64,000 bases of DNA, from positions 310,001-374,000 of the forward strand of contig NZ_JACGWZ010000005.1 in the NCBI RefSeq assembly GCF_014137975.1, read 5' to 3'. The notes beneath the pieces were generated by a model. The model saw only the letters and a program-made list of their open reading frames with translations. It made no database searches and had not been told where the DNA came from. The first letter of the stretch is position 1; each line of letters begins with the position of its first letter. The translations under genes and the position numbers were made by a program. The stretch comes from Halosaccharopolyspora lacisalsi. Lineage in GTDB: Bacteria; Actinomycetota; Actinomycetes; Mycobacteriales; Pseudonocardiaceae. Of the stretch, positions 24,572 through 34,193 are shown in pieces.

Positions 24572-25792
24572 TCACACCTCCCACGTCGCGTGCAGCTCCA
24601 GCGGGCTGCGAAAACCCCAGCCCCAGTAGTCGGTCTCGTGGGCGGTGTCGCGCTCGAGGTTGGGGATGGCCTCGAACAGCTCCTCCAACCCGATCCGCAC
24701 GACCTCGGTGGCGAAGTAGGTACCGGCGCAGGCGTGCTTGCCCGCACCGAAGGCCAGGTTCGGGACAGGCGTGCGGTCCAGGTCGTACCGGGACGGGTCG
24801 TCGTGGTCGTTCTCGTCGTGGTTGGCCGAGCCGTAGGACATCATGACCACCGAACCGGCAGGCAGCTCGACGCCGCCGATGGTCATGTCCTTGGTGCTGC
24901 GTCTCGCGGTGGCCGACCAGATGGGCGAGGTCCAGCGCACGGCTTCGGTGATCGCCCGGCGGATCAGCGACGGGTCGTCGATCACCCGCTCCAGCTGGTC
25001 GGGGCGGGTCGACAGCCCGGCGATGGTGGAGGCCATCGCGTGCCCGGGTTCCTGCATCGCGCCGAGCAGGTAGACGAACACGTTCGGGTAGAGGGTCTCG
25101 CGGTCGCGCACCTGTCCCTCGGGCATCCCGTCGTGCAACCAGTGCGACAGCGCGCTGTCGTCGGGTTCGACCGTCCACTCGTCCAGCAGCGGGTCGAGGA
25201 CCTCGCGGATCTCGGCCTTGGCCTCGTCGCCGGGGACGAACCCCTCCGGATTGGCGAAGTCCCCGTCGTCGTCCACGCCCGCGTTGGTGAACGACACGTT
25301 GAGCTTGCGGAACCACTCCCGCAGCTTGTCCGAGCTCACCGACCGCAGGCCCATCAGGTCGCCGAGACTGCGGACGCTGACCGGTTCGCAGTACTGGGCG
25401 ACCAGATCGGCGTGGCCGTCGTCGTCGAACTGCTCCAGGTAGTGGCGTGCGATGGGACGCGCCAGACCGTCGACGTAGCGGTCGACCTCACTGGGCTGCA
25501 GGCCGGGGTCGACCATGGCGCGCAGCTCGTCGTGCTGCTTGCCGTTGGCGTCGAGCACCGCCGGTTCCCCGAAGGTGCGTCGGCCCGCGGGAGCGATGAC
25601 GCCCTCGAAGTCCCCGTCGTTGGCCCCGGCGATGTGTCGGCACATCTCCTTGGTGGAGGCCACGTGGCAACCGAGTGCCGGGACGTAGGCCAGCGGGGCT
25701 TCGGCCCGCAGCCGCTCGTAGTACGGGTACGGGTTCCGCTCGAGCTCCTCCATCGTGATGTCGGCGATCCAGTTCGGAGTCGTGGTGATCAT
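24572..25792 (-). CDS. gcoA: Cytochrome P450 aromatic O-demethylase GcoA (CYP255 type)
   Basis: A 406-aa P450 that closely follows Amycolatopsis GcoA, which demethylates guaiacol to catechol and formaldehyde. Diagnostic shared segments are [58 protein letters not shown] and [15 protein letters not shown]. The heme loop [13 protein letters not shown] places the thiolate Cys at ~355. The I-helix lacks the usual acid-Thr pair and has Glu ~248 in EPGH, as in GcoA. ATG 25792 was chosen because the conserved part starts there. It is divergent from the AraC regulator and followed by gcoB. Confidence 0.9.
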   Translation of the reverse strand: MITTTPNWIADITMEELERNPYPYYERLRAEAPLAYVPALGCHVASTKEMCRHIAGANDGDFEGVIAPAGRRTFGEPAVLDANGKQHDELRAMVDPGLQPSEVDRYVDGLARPIARHYLEQFDDDGHADLVAQYCEPVSVRSLGDLMGLRSVSSDKLREWFRKLNVSFTNAGVDDDGDFANPEGFVPGDEAKAEIREVLDPLLDEWTVEPDDSALSHWLHDGMPEGQVRDRETLYPNVFVYLLGAMQEPGHAMASTIAGLSTRPDQLERVIDDPSLIRRAITEAVRWTSPIWSATARRSTKDMTIGGVELPAGSVVMMSYGSANHDENDHDDPSRYDLDRTPVPNLAFGAGKHACAGTYFATEVVRIGLEELFEAIPNLERDTAHETDYWGWGFRSPLELHATWEV

Positions 25793-26085
25793 CGAGTCCT
25801 CCGTGCGCGTGGTTCGAAGAGTCGGGGCCGAAGCCGCGGGTGGCTCGGCCGAGTTGCCGGGCGACGGTGTCCTCTCCGCCGTTGCCCTCGGTGCGGTGTT
25901 GACGCAGGACGACACCACGTGACCGGGCGGCCGTCGATCCGGTGAGCGCGAGCGAGGTACGCATTGCGCGGAAAACCGGGATCGGGCTCTTTCCACGTCT
26001 TCCTGTGACGGGAACCACTGCGGTTGAATGTCGTCGACGTGGTCGTACCGAGCGCGGGAACTCGAGCTACAGAGGAGGCGACACG
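25793..26085. other. 293-bp divergent regulatory region gcoA / AraC regulator
   Basis: Intergenic DNA that should contain the gcoAB promoter and the AraC-type binding sites. I see no gene and no strong palindrome. AraC-family sites are usually degenerate direct repeats, and I could not single any out with confidence. Confidence 0.5.
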
Positions 26086-27039
26086 GTGAGAACGTCCTCC
26101 GAGGGCATCAGCACGATGGACACGCGCGACTGGAACGAGGCCGCCAGGGCCGTCTCGGGCGCCTACTTCCCGCACGAGCTGACGTCGTTGTCGTCCGACG
26201 GGCGGCTCGACCTGTCCATGCGCACCGTCGATCTCGGACCGGTCACCGTCGGGCGGCTGGGATGGGGCGCCGACGTCGCCATCGAGTGCGACTATCCGAA
26301 CGCCTACGAGGTGAACATGCCGCTGTCCGGCCGTCTCGAATCGGTGCACGGCAGCAGGGAGGTCGTCTCCGGCGCTGGGCAGGGGACGATCTTCCCGCCG
26401 AACACCGCGACCCCCATCACCCGCTGGTCCCGGGACTGCGCGGTCGTCGGGGTGAAGTTCGACCAGGGCTGCCTCGAGCGGGAGAGGGAGCGGGTGCTGG
26501 CCTCCCGGGGGCCGGGTACGAGTTCGCTGCCGGACCGGTTGGAGGGCCGGACGGCGGAGACCCGGAGCTGGTTGCACTTCGTGCGAATGCTGTCAGCCGA
26601 CCTGGTGCACATGAGCGAGCTGCTCAACAGCGACCTGATCCGAGGGCAGATCTCCGGCGCGATCACGACCGGGTTCCTCCTCGCGGTGAGCCCGGACTGC
26701 GAGACCGCGCCGGTCGCCCGCCCCCGCATCGTCAACCGCGTGCTGGACCAGCTGCACGACGACCCCGCGCGGGCGTGGACGGTCGCCGACATGGCGACGG
26801 TGGCGGGGGTCAGCGTGCGACGCCTGCAGGAGGGGTTCCGGGAGTACGTCGGAAAGACTCCGCTGTCCTGCCTCCGGGACATCCGCCTCGCCCGCGCCCA
26901 CGACGAGCTCGAACTCGCCGACGACTCGGTCACAGTCACCGAGGTCGCCACCCGGTGGGGATTCACCCACACCGGCAGGTTCGCCGCGGCATACCGACGC
27001 AACTACGGTGTGTCCCCGTCCGAGTCCCTGCGCTCCTGA
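26086..27039 (+). CDS. AraC-family regulator, probable activator of gcoAB
   Basis: A 317-aa regulator. The N-terminal ~200 residues form an AraC_binding_2-like sensor ([33 protein letters not shown]). The C-terminus holds two HTH motifs: [19 protein letters not shown] and a second ending [23 protein letters not shown] 26086 has AGAGGAGG eight bases upstream. It is divergent from gcoA, the arrangement seen in known gco loci, so it probably senses guaiacol or a related methoxyphenol. Confidence 0.88.
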   Translation: MRTSSEGISTMDTRDWNEAARAVSGAYFPHELTSLSSDGRLDLSMRTVDLGPVTVGRLGWGADVAIECDYPNAYEVNMPLSGRLESVHGSREVVSGAGQGTIFPPNTATPITRWSRDCAVVGVKFDQGCLERERERVLASRGPGTSSLPDRLEGRTAETRSWLHFVRMLSADLVHMSELLNSDLIRGQISGAITTGFLLAVSPDCETAPVARPRIVNRVLDQLHDDPARAWTVADMATVAGVSVRRLQEGFREYVGKTPLSCLRDIRLARAHDELELADDSVTVTEVATRWGFTHTGRFAAAYRRNYGVSPSESLRS

Positions 27040-27086
27040 CACATCCCTGCACTCCTGAAACCGGCGACTGCGCTCGGCGCCAGAGC

Positions 27087-28571
27087 TCAGGACTCGTCCT
27101 CGAGCAGTCGGTGGATGCGGGTCTCGACCGTGCTGCGCCGGGACGATCCGCCGGGCAGCAGCGTGCGCAGCCGTTCGAGGATCTCCAGGTCGTCCTGCCC
27201 GTGTCCGGTGCCGCAGTAGTTCCAGAGGTGCTCGGTGGTGCCGTGGTTGAGCAGCGCCTCGCGCACGGCGACGAGGAGCTCCTCGCGCTCCTGCCGGATC
27301 CTGGGGGACTCCGATCGGGGCAGCAGGAGCCCGTGGTGCTCGTCGAGCGCCGCGTTGACGTCGCCGGAGTGCAGCGCTTCGCGCAGTGCGCCGAAGTCGC
27401 TGGTCACATCGGCGGTGATCCGGTAGGGCCTGGTCCGCAGCACCTGGGGGTGCACGCAGTTGCGGAGGCGGTGGATCTCCGCCCGGACGGTCGTGGGATT
27501 GCCCTGCTCGCCGTGCAGCAGCAGCGTGAGCTGCTCGGCGGTGAGTCCCGCGGGATGCATGGCCAGCAACGCGAGGATCTCGGCATGGCGCAGGGTCAGT
27601 TCCTGCCGACGCCCGTCCACGGTCGCGGTGGGAACGCCGTCCTCGAGCAGGGAGAGGGCCAGCAGCGGACGCGGGGCGGGTTCGGGCGTCCGCTGTCGTG
27701 CGCGCAGCAGATACCCCTCGGGCAGTGGTTCGAGCTCGGCTTCGGTGCCGTCGTCCAGCAGGACGAACCCTTCGGCACCGTCGAGCGGGATCCGGCGGCC
27801 CGGAGTGAGCCACTGGCGGGGTTCGCAGCTGAGCACGCGCCCGCTGGAGCTCAGCAGCGCACCCGGCTGTCCTCCCAGGCGAGTCAGGTGGTGCTCGTTG
27901 CGTGTCCGCACGGCCTCGTCTTGTTGGCTGGTCAGCAGCCGTAGTTGGCTCTCGACGAGGCGCGCGCTCGTGGTGACGAGCGACAGCAGCGCCGGATGCA
28001 TCGTGTGCAGCGGCCCGCTGATGTCCAGCGTGCCGAGGAGCCGTCCGGTGTCCGGGCAGTGAACGGGACTCGCCGCGCAGGTCCAGGAGTGGTAGGTGCG
28101 GACGAGGTGTTCGGCGGAGTGGATCTGTACCGGTGTTTCGGCGGCCAGCGCGGTGCCCATCGCGTTGGTACCGATGGATTCCTCGGCCCAGCTGGTCCCC
28201 TCCGTCAACCGGACCGCTTCGGCGTCGCGCTGAACCTGCGCCTTGCCCTCGCGCCAGAGGATGTGACCGTTCGCGTCGGTCAGGATCATGACCTGCGACG
28301 CCTCGTCGGCCTCGCCGAGCAGGGTTTCCCGGAGCATGGGCAGCATCGTGGCGAACGGGTGCGCGTTCCGGTGCTGCCGGAGATCGGCGCTCGGCAGGAA
28401 CGACGCCGGTTCGTGACGGTCGGGGTCGACGTGCGCGCCCAGGGAACGGCGCCACGACTGCCACACGACCGGTCTGAGTTGGGCGGTCGCACCGTCGCCG
28501 CTGAGGACGGCGCTGTGCAGCCTTTTGAGTTCGCGGGCCCGTTCGAGGGGATCGTTGTCGACCGGAGTCAT
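27087..28571 (-). CDS. GAF-domain transcriptional regulator (aldehyde/alcohol response type)
   Basis: A 494-aa protein. Residues ~70-210 form a GAF sensor resembling AcoR-type activators ([58 protein letters not shown]). It lacks the AAA+ sigma-54 module. The C-terminal third ([44 protein letters not shown]) looks like a winged-helix output domain. The ATG has GAGGAGG ten bases upstream. It is divergent from the aldehyde dehydrogenase, the usual arrangement for regulators of such ALDH genes, and probably induces it in response to an aldehyde or alcohol. Confidence 0.85.
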   Translation of the reverse strand: MTPVDNDPLERARELKRLHSAVLSGDGATAQLRPVVWQSWRRSLGAHVDPDRHEPASFLPSADLRQHRNAHPFATMLPMLRETLLGEADEASQVMILTDANGHILWREGKAQVQRDAEAVRLTEGTSWAEESIGTNAMGTALAAETPVQIHSAEHLVRTYHSWTCAASPVHCPDTGRLLGTLDISGPLHTMHPALLSLVTTSARLVESQLRLLTSQQDEAVRTRNEHHLTRLGGQPGALLSSSGRVLSCEPRQWLTPGRRIPLDGAEGFVLLDDGTEAELEPLPEGYLLRARQRTPEPAPRPLLALSLLEDGVPTATVDGRRQELTLRHAEILALLAMHPAGLTAEQLTLLLHGEQGNPTTVRAEIHRLRNCVHPQVLRTRPYRITADVTSDFGALREALHSGDVNAALDEHHGLLLPRSESPRIRQEREELLVAVREALLNHGTTEHLWNYCGTGHGQDDLEILERLRTLLPGGSSRRSTVETRIHRLLEDES

Positions 28572-28663
28572 TCGAAAACGCCTCCTCGGTAATTGCGTCC
28601 GGCACGGACGTGGAACGGGTGATACAGGATTCGCCGAGCATATACGGAGTCGGCGATCACGTG

Positions 28664-28680
28664 TGCAACGTCACTGCAAC
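28664..28680. promoter_or_regulatory. TGCAAC direct repeat one helical turn apart
   Basis: TGCAAC occurs at 28664-28669 and 28675-28680, a centre spacing of 11 bp, within the 167-bp region between the GAF regulator and the aldehyde dehydrogenase. An imperfect inverted repeat (GATTCGCCGA / TCGGCGATC) lies just before, at about 28629-28658. These are candidate sites for the GAF-domain regulator. Confidence 0.35.
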
Positions 28681-28738
28681 GGGGTCCGATCTAGCTTGCC
28701 ATCAGAGGTCAAACGGCGTCGATGGGAGACGAAACGCG

Positions 28739-30262
28739 ATGACGACATACACGGCCCCCGGCACGCAGGGCTCGGTGATGGACTACCGGTCCCGCTACGA
28801 CCACTTCATCGGCGGTGAGTACGTGGCACCGGCGAAGGGCGGGTACTTCCAGAACCCCACCCCGGTGACCGGGCAGACGTTCACGGAGGTCGCCCGGGGT
28901 ACGTCCGACGACGTCGAGCGCGCGATCGACGCGGCGTGGGGAGCTGCGCCGACGTGGGGCAGGGCTTCCTACGAGGAGCGCTCAGGGGTGCTGCTGGCCA
29001 TCGCCGACCGGATGGAGCGGAACCTGGAGAAGCTGGCGGTCGCCGAGAGCTGGGAGAACGGCAAGCCGGTCCGGGAGTGCCTGGCCGCCGACATCCCGCT
29101 GGCGATCGACCACTTCCGCTACTTCGCCGGTGCGCTGCGCGGCCAGGAAGGCGGCATCTCGCAGATCGACCAGAACACGGTCGCCTACCACTTCCAGGAG
29201 CCCCTCGGCGTGGTCGGTCAGATCATCCCGTGGAACTTCCCGATCCTGATGGCGACGTGGAAGCTGGCTCCGGCGCTGGCCGCGGGCAACGCGGTGGTGC
29301 TCAAGCCGGCCGAGCAGACCCCGGCGTCGATCCACGTGCTGCTGGAGACCATCGCCGACCTGCTACCCACGGGCGTGCTCAACGTGGTCAACGGGTTCGG
29401 CGTGGAGGTGGGCAAACCGCTGGCGTCGAACCCGCGCATCAACAAGGTGGCCTTCACCGGTGAGACCACGACCGGCAGGCTGATCCTGCAGTACGCCAGT
29501 GAGAACATCATCCCGGCCACGGTGGAGCTCGGCGGCAAGAGTCCGAACATCTTCTTCGACGACGTCGCCGCGAGCAGGGACGCCTTCTACGACAAGGCGC
29601 TGGAGGGCTTCACCATGTTCGCCCTGAACCAGGGCGAGGTGTGCACCTGCCCGTCGCGGGCGCTGATCCAGAGCGGCGTCTACGAGGACTTCCTCGCCGA
29701 AGGGGTGGAGCGCACCAAGTCGATCAAGCAGGGCAACCCCCTGGACACCGAGACCCAGCTCGGTGCGCAGGCCAGCAACGACCAGCTGGAGAAGATCCTG
29801 TCCTACATCGACATCGGCAAGCAGGAGGGAGCCAAGATCCTCACCGGTGGCGAGCGGGTGGAGATGGAGGGCGACCTCGCGGGTGGCTACTACGTGCAGC
29901 CCACCGTGTTCGCCGGCCACAACAAGCAGCGGATCTTCCAGGAGGAGATCTTCGGCCCGGTCGTGTCGGTGGCCTCCTTCGACGACTACGACGACGCCAT
30001 GAAGATCGCCAACGACACGCTCTACGGGCTCGGTGCCGGTGTGTGGTCCCGGGACGGCAACACCGCCTACCGGGCGGGCCGCGACATCCAGGCCGGCCGG
30101 GTGTGGGTGAACAACTACCACTCGTACCCCGCGCACGCGGCCTTCGGCGGTTACAAGCAGTCGGGGATCGGCCGCGAGAACCACAAGATGATGCTGGATC
30201 ACTACCAGCAGACGAAGAACCTGCTGGTCAGCTACTCCGACAGCGGTCCGGGGCTGTTCTGA
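28739..30262 (+). CDS. NAD-dependent aldehyde dehydrogenase (ExaC-like)
   Basis: A 507-aa ALDH-superfamily enzyme. [20 protein letters not shown] is the NAD-binding region, [12 protein letters not shown] holds the general-base Glu and [13 protein letters not shown] the catalytic Cys. The sequence type matches the acetaldehyde/chloroacetaldehyde dehydrogenases that occur with a DUF779 gene. ATG 28739 has GGGAG upstream. Its stop overlaps the DUF779 start, and it is divergent from the GAF regulator. In this neighbourhood it may oxidise aldehydes arising from aromatic side chains, alcohols or demethylation. Confidence 0.9.
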   Translation: MTTYTAPGTQGSVMDYRSRYDHFIGGEYVAPAKGGYFQNPTPVTGQTFTEVARGTSDDVERAIDAAWGAAPTWGRASYEERSGVLLAIADRMERNLEKLAVAESWENGKPVRECLAADIPLAIDHFRYFAGALRGQEGGISQIDQNTVAYHFQEPLGVVGQIIPWNFPILMATWKLAPALAAGNAVVLKPAEQTPASIHVLLETIADLLPTGVLNVVNGFGVEVGKPLASNPRINKVAFTGETTTGRLILQYASENIIPATVELGGKSPNIFFDDVAASRDAFYDKALEGFTMFALNQGEVCTCPSRALIQSGVYEDFLAEGVERTKSIKQGNPLDTETQLGAQASNDQLEKILSYIDIGKQEGAKILTGGERVEMEGDLAGGYYVQPTVFAGHNKQRIFQEEIFGPVVSVASFDDYDDAMKIANDTLYGLGAGVWSRDGNTAYRAGRDIQAGRVWVNNYHSYPAHAAFGGYKQSGIGRENHKMMLDHYQQTKNLLVSYSDSGPGLF

Positions 30263-30657
30263 TGAACTCGGCCGAGTCGGCAGTGCCCGAGCGGGTGGCT
30301 GTCACCGCGGAGGCGGCGGAGCTGATCCGCCGCCTCCGCGAGGCGCACGGACCGCTCATGTTCCACCAGTCCGGCGGGTGCTGCGACGGCAGCGCCCCGA
30401 TGTGCTACCCGGCCGGGGAGTTCCGCACCGGTGTCTCCGACGTGCACCTCGGCGACCTGATCATCGACGGGGTGCCCGAGCCGGTGGGGTTCTGGATGTC
30501 GGGACCGCAGTTCGAGTACTGGAGCCACACCCACCTGACCGTCGACGTGGTCGCGGGCAGGGGCAGCGGGTTCTCGCTGGAAGCACCGGAGGGGGTGCGG
30601 TTCCTCATCCGCTCCCGGCTGCTCACCGACGACGAACTCGACCGCCTCCGCGGGTGA
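30262..30657 (+). CDS. DUF779 family protein, partner of the aldehyde dehydrogenase
   Basis: A 131-aa protein of the DUF779 family. These small proteins are nearly always encoded next to ExaC-type aldehyde dehydrogenases. LMFHQSGGCCDGSAPMCYPAG near residue 33 carries three conserved Cys residues, two adjacent, that could bind a metal. FWMSGPQFEYWSHTHLTVDVV is the second conserved block. Its ATG overlaps the ALDH stop (TGATG), so the two are translationally coupled. Function is not established. Confidence 0.88.
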   Translation: MNSAESAVPERVAVTAEAAELIRRLREAHGPLMFHQSGGCCDGSAPMCYPAGEFRTGVSDVHLGDLIIDGVPEPVGFWMSGPQFEYWSHTHLTVDVVAGRGSGFSLEAPEGVRFLIRSRLLTDDELDRLRG

Positions 30658-30783
30658 TCGCGGGGACTCGGCGTCGGTGCTCGTCGGCTCATCGGCGTCC
30701 ACGTGGTTGGGGAGAGTGGTTTGGAGGGGGATCGCGCTGGGTAGGAAACGGGCCTACGGACCCGACCAGCCGGAGGCACCCGC

Positions 30784-31926
30784 ATGCGCGCGCTCGTCTA
30801 TCACTCCCCCTACCAGGTCGCGGTCGAGGAGGTCGAGGACCCTCGGATCGAGGCCCCCACCGACGCTGTGGTGCGGATCACGAGCACCGCGATCTGCGGA
30901 TCGGACCTGCACATGTACGAGGGGCGCACGGACGCCGAGTCCGGTCTCGTGTTCGGTCACGAGAACATGGGCGTCGTCGAGGAAGTCGGGTCGGGCGTCA
31001 CGAGCAGGCGACGTGGTGATCGGGTCGTCATGCCGTTCAACGTCGCGTGTGGGTACTGCAGGAACTGCCGGGCGGGCAAGACGGCCTTCTGCCTGACCGT
31101 GAACCCCGGTTTCGCCGGCGGCGCCTACGGCTACGTGTCGATGGGTCCCTACCCCGGTGGCCAGGCGGAGTACCTGCGGGTTCCCTTCGCCGACTTCAAC
31201 TGCGTGCCCCTTCCCGAGGGCGACGAGCACGAGAGCGACTTCGCGTTGCTGGCCGACATCTTCCCCACCGGGTATCACGCCACCGAGCTCGCCGGTGTGC
31301 GTCCGGGTGAGACGGTCGCCGTCTACGGTGCCGGACCCGTCGGACTCATGGCCGCGTACTCGTCGCTGATCAAGGGCGCCAGCCGGGTGTTCGTGGTGGA
31401 CAGGGTGGAGGACCGGTTGCGGCTGGCCGAGCAGATCGGGGCCACGCCGATCGACTTCACCGCGGGGGACCCCGCCGAGCGGATCAAGGACGCGCTGTCC
31501 GACGAAGGGGTGGACCGGGGCATCGACGCCGTCGGTTACCAGGCCACGGTCGCCACGGGCGAGGAACAACCGGCCGTCGTGCTCAACCAGCTCATCCGGA
31601 CCGTGCGCCCCACCGGGTCCGTGGGTGCCGTGGGCCTGTACCTGCCGTCCGATCCGGGGGCGCCGACCGACAGCGCAGCGCAGGGGCTCCTGCAGGTCAA
31701 CATCGGGAAGTTCTTCGAGAGGGGCCTGAGCATGGGAACCGGGCAGGCCGACGCCAAGGCCTACGCCCACCAGCTGCGCGACCTGATCGTCGCCGGTCGC
31801 GCGACCCCGAGTTTCGTGGTCTCCCAGCGACTGCCGCTGGCCGACGCACCCGATGCCTACGCCAAGTTCGACAACCGCGAACCCGGCTACTCCAAGGTGC
31901 TGCTGCAGCCGGGGGCGAGGACGTAG
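30784..31926 (+). CDS. Zinc-dependent alcohol dehydrogenase, glutathione-independent formaldehyde dehydrogenase type
   Basis: A 380-aa medium-chain dehydrogenase. ICGSDLHMYEGR and GHENMGVVEEVG carry catalytic-zinc ligands, and CGYCRNCRAGKTAFC is the four-Cys structural zinc lobe. VAVYGAGPVGLMAAYSSLIKG is the NAD-binding motif. The PSDPGAPTDSAAQGLLQVNI insert matches FdhA-type formaldehyde dismutases/dehydrogenases. Close to GcoA, whose product is formaldehyde, it is a good candidate for formaldehyde oxidation. The start ATG is 126 bp after the DUF779 stop, so it may have its own promoter. Confidence 0.85.
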   Translation: MRALVYHSPYQVAVEEVEDPRIEAPTDAVVRITSTAICGSDLHMYEGRTDAESGLVFGHENMGVVEEVGSGVTSRRRGDRVVMPFNVACGYCRNCRAGKTAFCLTVNPGFAGGAYGYVSMGPYPGGQAEYLRVPFADFNCVPLPEGDEHESDFALLADIFPTGYHATELAGVRPGETVAVYGAGPVGLMAAYSSLIKGASRVFVVDRVEDRLRLAEQIGATPIDFTAGDPAERIKDALSDEGVDRGIDAVGYQATVATGEEQPAVVLNQLIRTVRPTGSVGAVGLYLPSDPGAPTDSAAQGLLQVNIGKFFERGLSMGTGQADAKAYAHQLRDLIVAGRATPSFVVSQRLPLADAPDAYAKFDNREPGYSKVLLQPGART

Positions 31927-31990
31927 TCCGTGCGGACCCCCGGTGGGAAAGAGTTCGCACGACGACGGTCCGAGCGCGGCGGTGGGAAAC

Positions 31991-33073
31991 GTGGTGGTCC
32001 AGGACGAGCGGGAGTCCCGGCCGGTCGCCGGGAGTTCGGGGGCGCGGACGGTCGTCGTGGCCGCCGTGGTGTTCGCCGCCGTGGCCGTCGCCGCTCTGAC
32101 GTGGGCGAAGTGGTGGCCTTACGCCGGCAAGATCGCTCATGCGCTGACCACTCGTTCTTTCGAGGGGACCTCCGCGCTCACCGGTGGCGCTCGGCTGCCG
32201 CCAGCGCCGTCGTGGCACGCCGCCTGGAGCTTCACCGCCACCTACTTCCGATCCGTGTGGCCCGCTCTGGTCGCCGCCCTCCTCATCGCCGCCGCGATCG
32301 AGGCGCTCGTCCCGCGCGGGTGGCTGGCTCGCCAGTTCGCCAGGGGTCCTCGGCGGCTCGGGGGATCGGCGGCCGGTGGGCTGGTGTCGTTGCCCTCGAT
32401 GATGTGCACGTGCTGCACCGCACCGATCACGAGCACTCTGCGCCGCAGAGGAGCGCCGCCCGCTTCCGCCCTCGCGTACTGGATCGGCAATCCCACGCTC
32501 AACCCCGCGGTGCTGGTGTTCCTGGCCGTCGCGCTGCCCTGGCAGTGGTTCGGGGTCCGCGTCGTCGGCGGGGTACTGCTGGTCTTCGGCGTCACCGCGC
32601 TGGTCGCTCGGCTGGAGGACGGGCGGTCCGTGCGGTCGCCGGAGTTCGAACGTGCTCCGGCTGAGGAGTCGCTGAGCCCGTCCGCGGCAGTCCGGCGGTT
32701 CGGCACCGCCCTGGGGCGGATGCTGCTGATCCTGGTACCGGAGTACGCGGTGGTCGTGCTGCTGGTCGGTGCCGTCCGCGGGTGGCTCTTCCCGCTGGAG
32801 ACCGGTCCGGTTCCGCTTGCGGTCGTACTCTTCGCCCTCGCCGGTTCGCTGTTCGTCGTCCCCACCGCCGGTGAGATCCCGATCATCCACGGGCTGCTGG
32901 CACTGGGGATCGGTGCCGCCCCGGTCGGAGCCCTGCTGATCACCCTGCCTGCGCTGAGCCTGCCGTCGCTGCTGATGGTCGGCCGTTCCTTCTCCCCGCG
33001 CACGCTGGTCGCGGTGTTCGCCGCGGTGGTGGCTCTCGGAGTCGCTTCCGGAACGGTACTGGTCACCCTCTGA
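31991..33073 (+). CDS. YraQ/ArsP-type permease (PF03773)
   Basis: A 360-aa membrane protein with about eight to ten hydrophobic segments. The motif SLPSMMCTCCTAPITSTLRR in the first half, with three clustered Cys in a membrane loop, marks the predicted-permease family that includes the organoarsenical exporter ArsP. A similar helical region recurs in the second half (FVVPTAGEIPIIHGLLALGI), an internal repeat typical of the family. The start is uncertain (GTG 31991, or GTG 31982). It lies 65 bp after the formaldehyde dehydrogenase gene. Cargo unknown; metal(loid) or thiol-bound species are possible. Confidence 0.75.
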   Translation: MVVQDERESRPVAGSSGARTVVVAAVVFAAVAVAALTWAKWWPYAGKIAHALTTRSFEGTSALTGGARLPPAPSWHAAWSFTATYFRSVWPALVAALLIAAAIEALVPRGWLARQFARGPRRLGGSAAGGLVSLPSMMCTCCTAPITSTLRRRGAPPASALAYWIGNPTLNPAVLVFLAVALPWQWFGVRVVGGVLLVFGVTALVARLEDGRSVRSPEFERAPAEESLSPSAAVRRFGTALGRMLLILVPEYAVVVLLVGAVRGWLFPLETGPVPLAVVLFALAGSLFVVPTAGEIPIIHGLLALGIGAAPVGALLITLPALSLPSLLMVGRSFSPRTLVAVFAAVVALGVASGTVLVTL

Positions 33074-33246
33074 ACCCGGCCGATGTGGACGGGGCCTCGG
33101 TTCGCCCTCGCCTTGTCCGCTTCCGCCGCCACGAAGTGGGGGTGTTTTCCGCGTGGGCGGGGAGTCCTCGGATGGGTCGTCCGCGCTGCCGTCCGGGGGC
33201 GGATATCGTGGTCGAGCGGGAGTCGACACGGACCGGGGGAGACACA

Positions 33247-34083
33247 GTGGACATTGAGCAGCACCGGACGGAAAGCGGGGTCGCGGTCATCACCGGGGCG
33301 TCCTCCGGGATCGGGGCCGTGTTCGCCAGGCGGCTCGCCGAGCGGGGCCACGGTCTGGTGCTCGTCGCCCGCCGCGAGCAGCGACTGGAGGACCTAGCGC
33401 GGGACCTGCGCCCGGTCGCGCCCTCGGTGGAGACGATCGTCGCCGATCTCGCCGACAACGCCGACCGCGCACGGGTCCTCGACCGCGTTCAGCGGCAGGA
33501 CGTCGCCGTCCTCGTCAACAACGCCGGCATCAACGGCTACGGTCCCTTCGACCAGATCGACCCCGAGCTGCTGGCCAAGGTCGTCGAGCTCAACGTGACG
33601 ACTCCGACCCTGCTGGCCCGCGCGGCCCTGCCGGGGATGCTCACGCGGCAGCGCGGCGCGATCATCAACGTCGCCTCGCTGCTGGCCTTCGCCGGAGCGC
33701 TGCCGCCCGACCCGCTGCCCCACCGCAGCACCTACGCGGGCACCAAGGGCCACGTGGTGACCTTCAGCCGCACCCTGGCGGCCGAACTCGCCGACACCCC
33801 CGTCCGGGTGCAGGCCCTGTGCCCCGGCCTCACCGCCACCGAGTTCCACCTGACCCGAGGTGAGGAGCCGGTGACCGGCGAGCGGGAGCGCACCCACGCC
33901 GAGGGCGGCATGTCCGCCGAGGACGTCGTCACCGCCTCACTGGTCGCGCTGGACAACGACGAGGTCCTCTGCGCACCGGGACTCGAGGACCCGCACGCCG
34001 TGGACCGGCTGAGCGAGGCGGAGTCCGAACTGCGCCACGCCAGCGTCCCCGATCTCGCGGCTCGCTACCGCGCTCCGCGCTGA
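33247..34083 (+). CDS. Short-chain dehydrogenase/reductase
   Basis: A 278-aa classical SDR. VITGASSGIGAVFARRLAER is the cofactor motif, an Arg in VARREQR after strand 2 suggests NADP preference, NNAGINGYGPF is the structural motif and STYAGTKGHVVTFSRTLA the YxxxK active site. GTG 33247 has GGGGGAG just upstream. It is convergent with the aldarate dehydratase cluster. No substrate can be assigned. Confidence 0.85.
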   Translation: MDIEQHRTESGVAVITGASSGIGAVFARRLAERGHGLVLVARREQRLEDLARDLRPVAPSVETIVADLADNADRARVLDRVQRQDVAVLVNNAGINGYGPFDQIDPELLAKVVELNVTTPTLLARAALPGMLTRQRGAIINVASLLAFAGALPPDPLPHRSTYAGTKGHVVTFSRTLAAELADTPVRVQALCPGLTATEFHLTRGEEPVTGERERTHAEGGMSAEDVVTASLVALDNDEVLCAPGLEDPHAVDRLSEAESELRHASVPDLAARYRAPR

Positions 34084-34193
34084 ACCGGCACGGAAGGTCA
34101 CCACACGTCCTGACCGACCGCGTTGCACGGATCCCGGAACCGGTGACGGGTGGGATCCCGGCACCGGCGCGGACGTGGTCCTGCGAGGACTCC

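Noticed and set aside
34120-34180. Repeated GGATCCCGG segments between the SDR and the talarate/galactarate-type dehydratase as a terminator or mobile-element scar
   Set aside because: The copies are short and imperfect, and no stable stem or terminal inverted repeats are formed.
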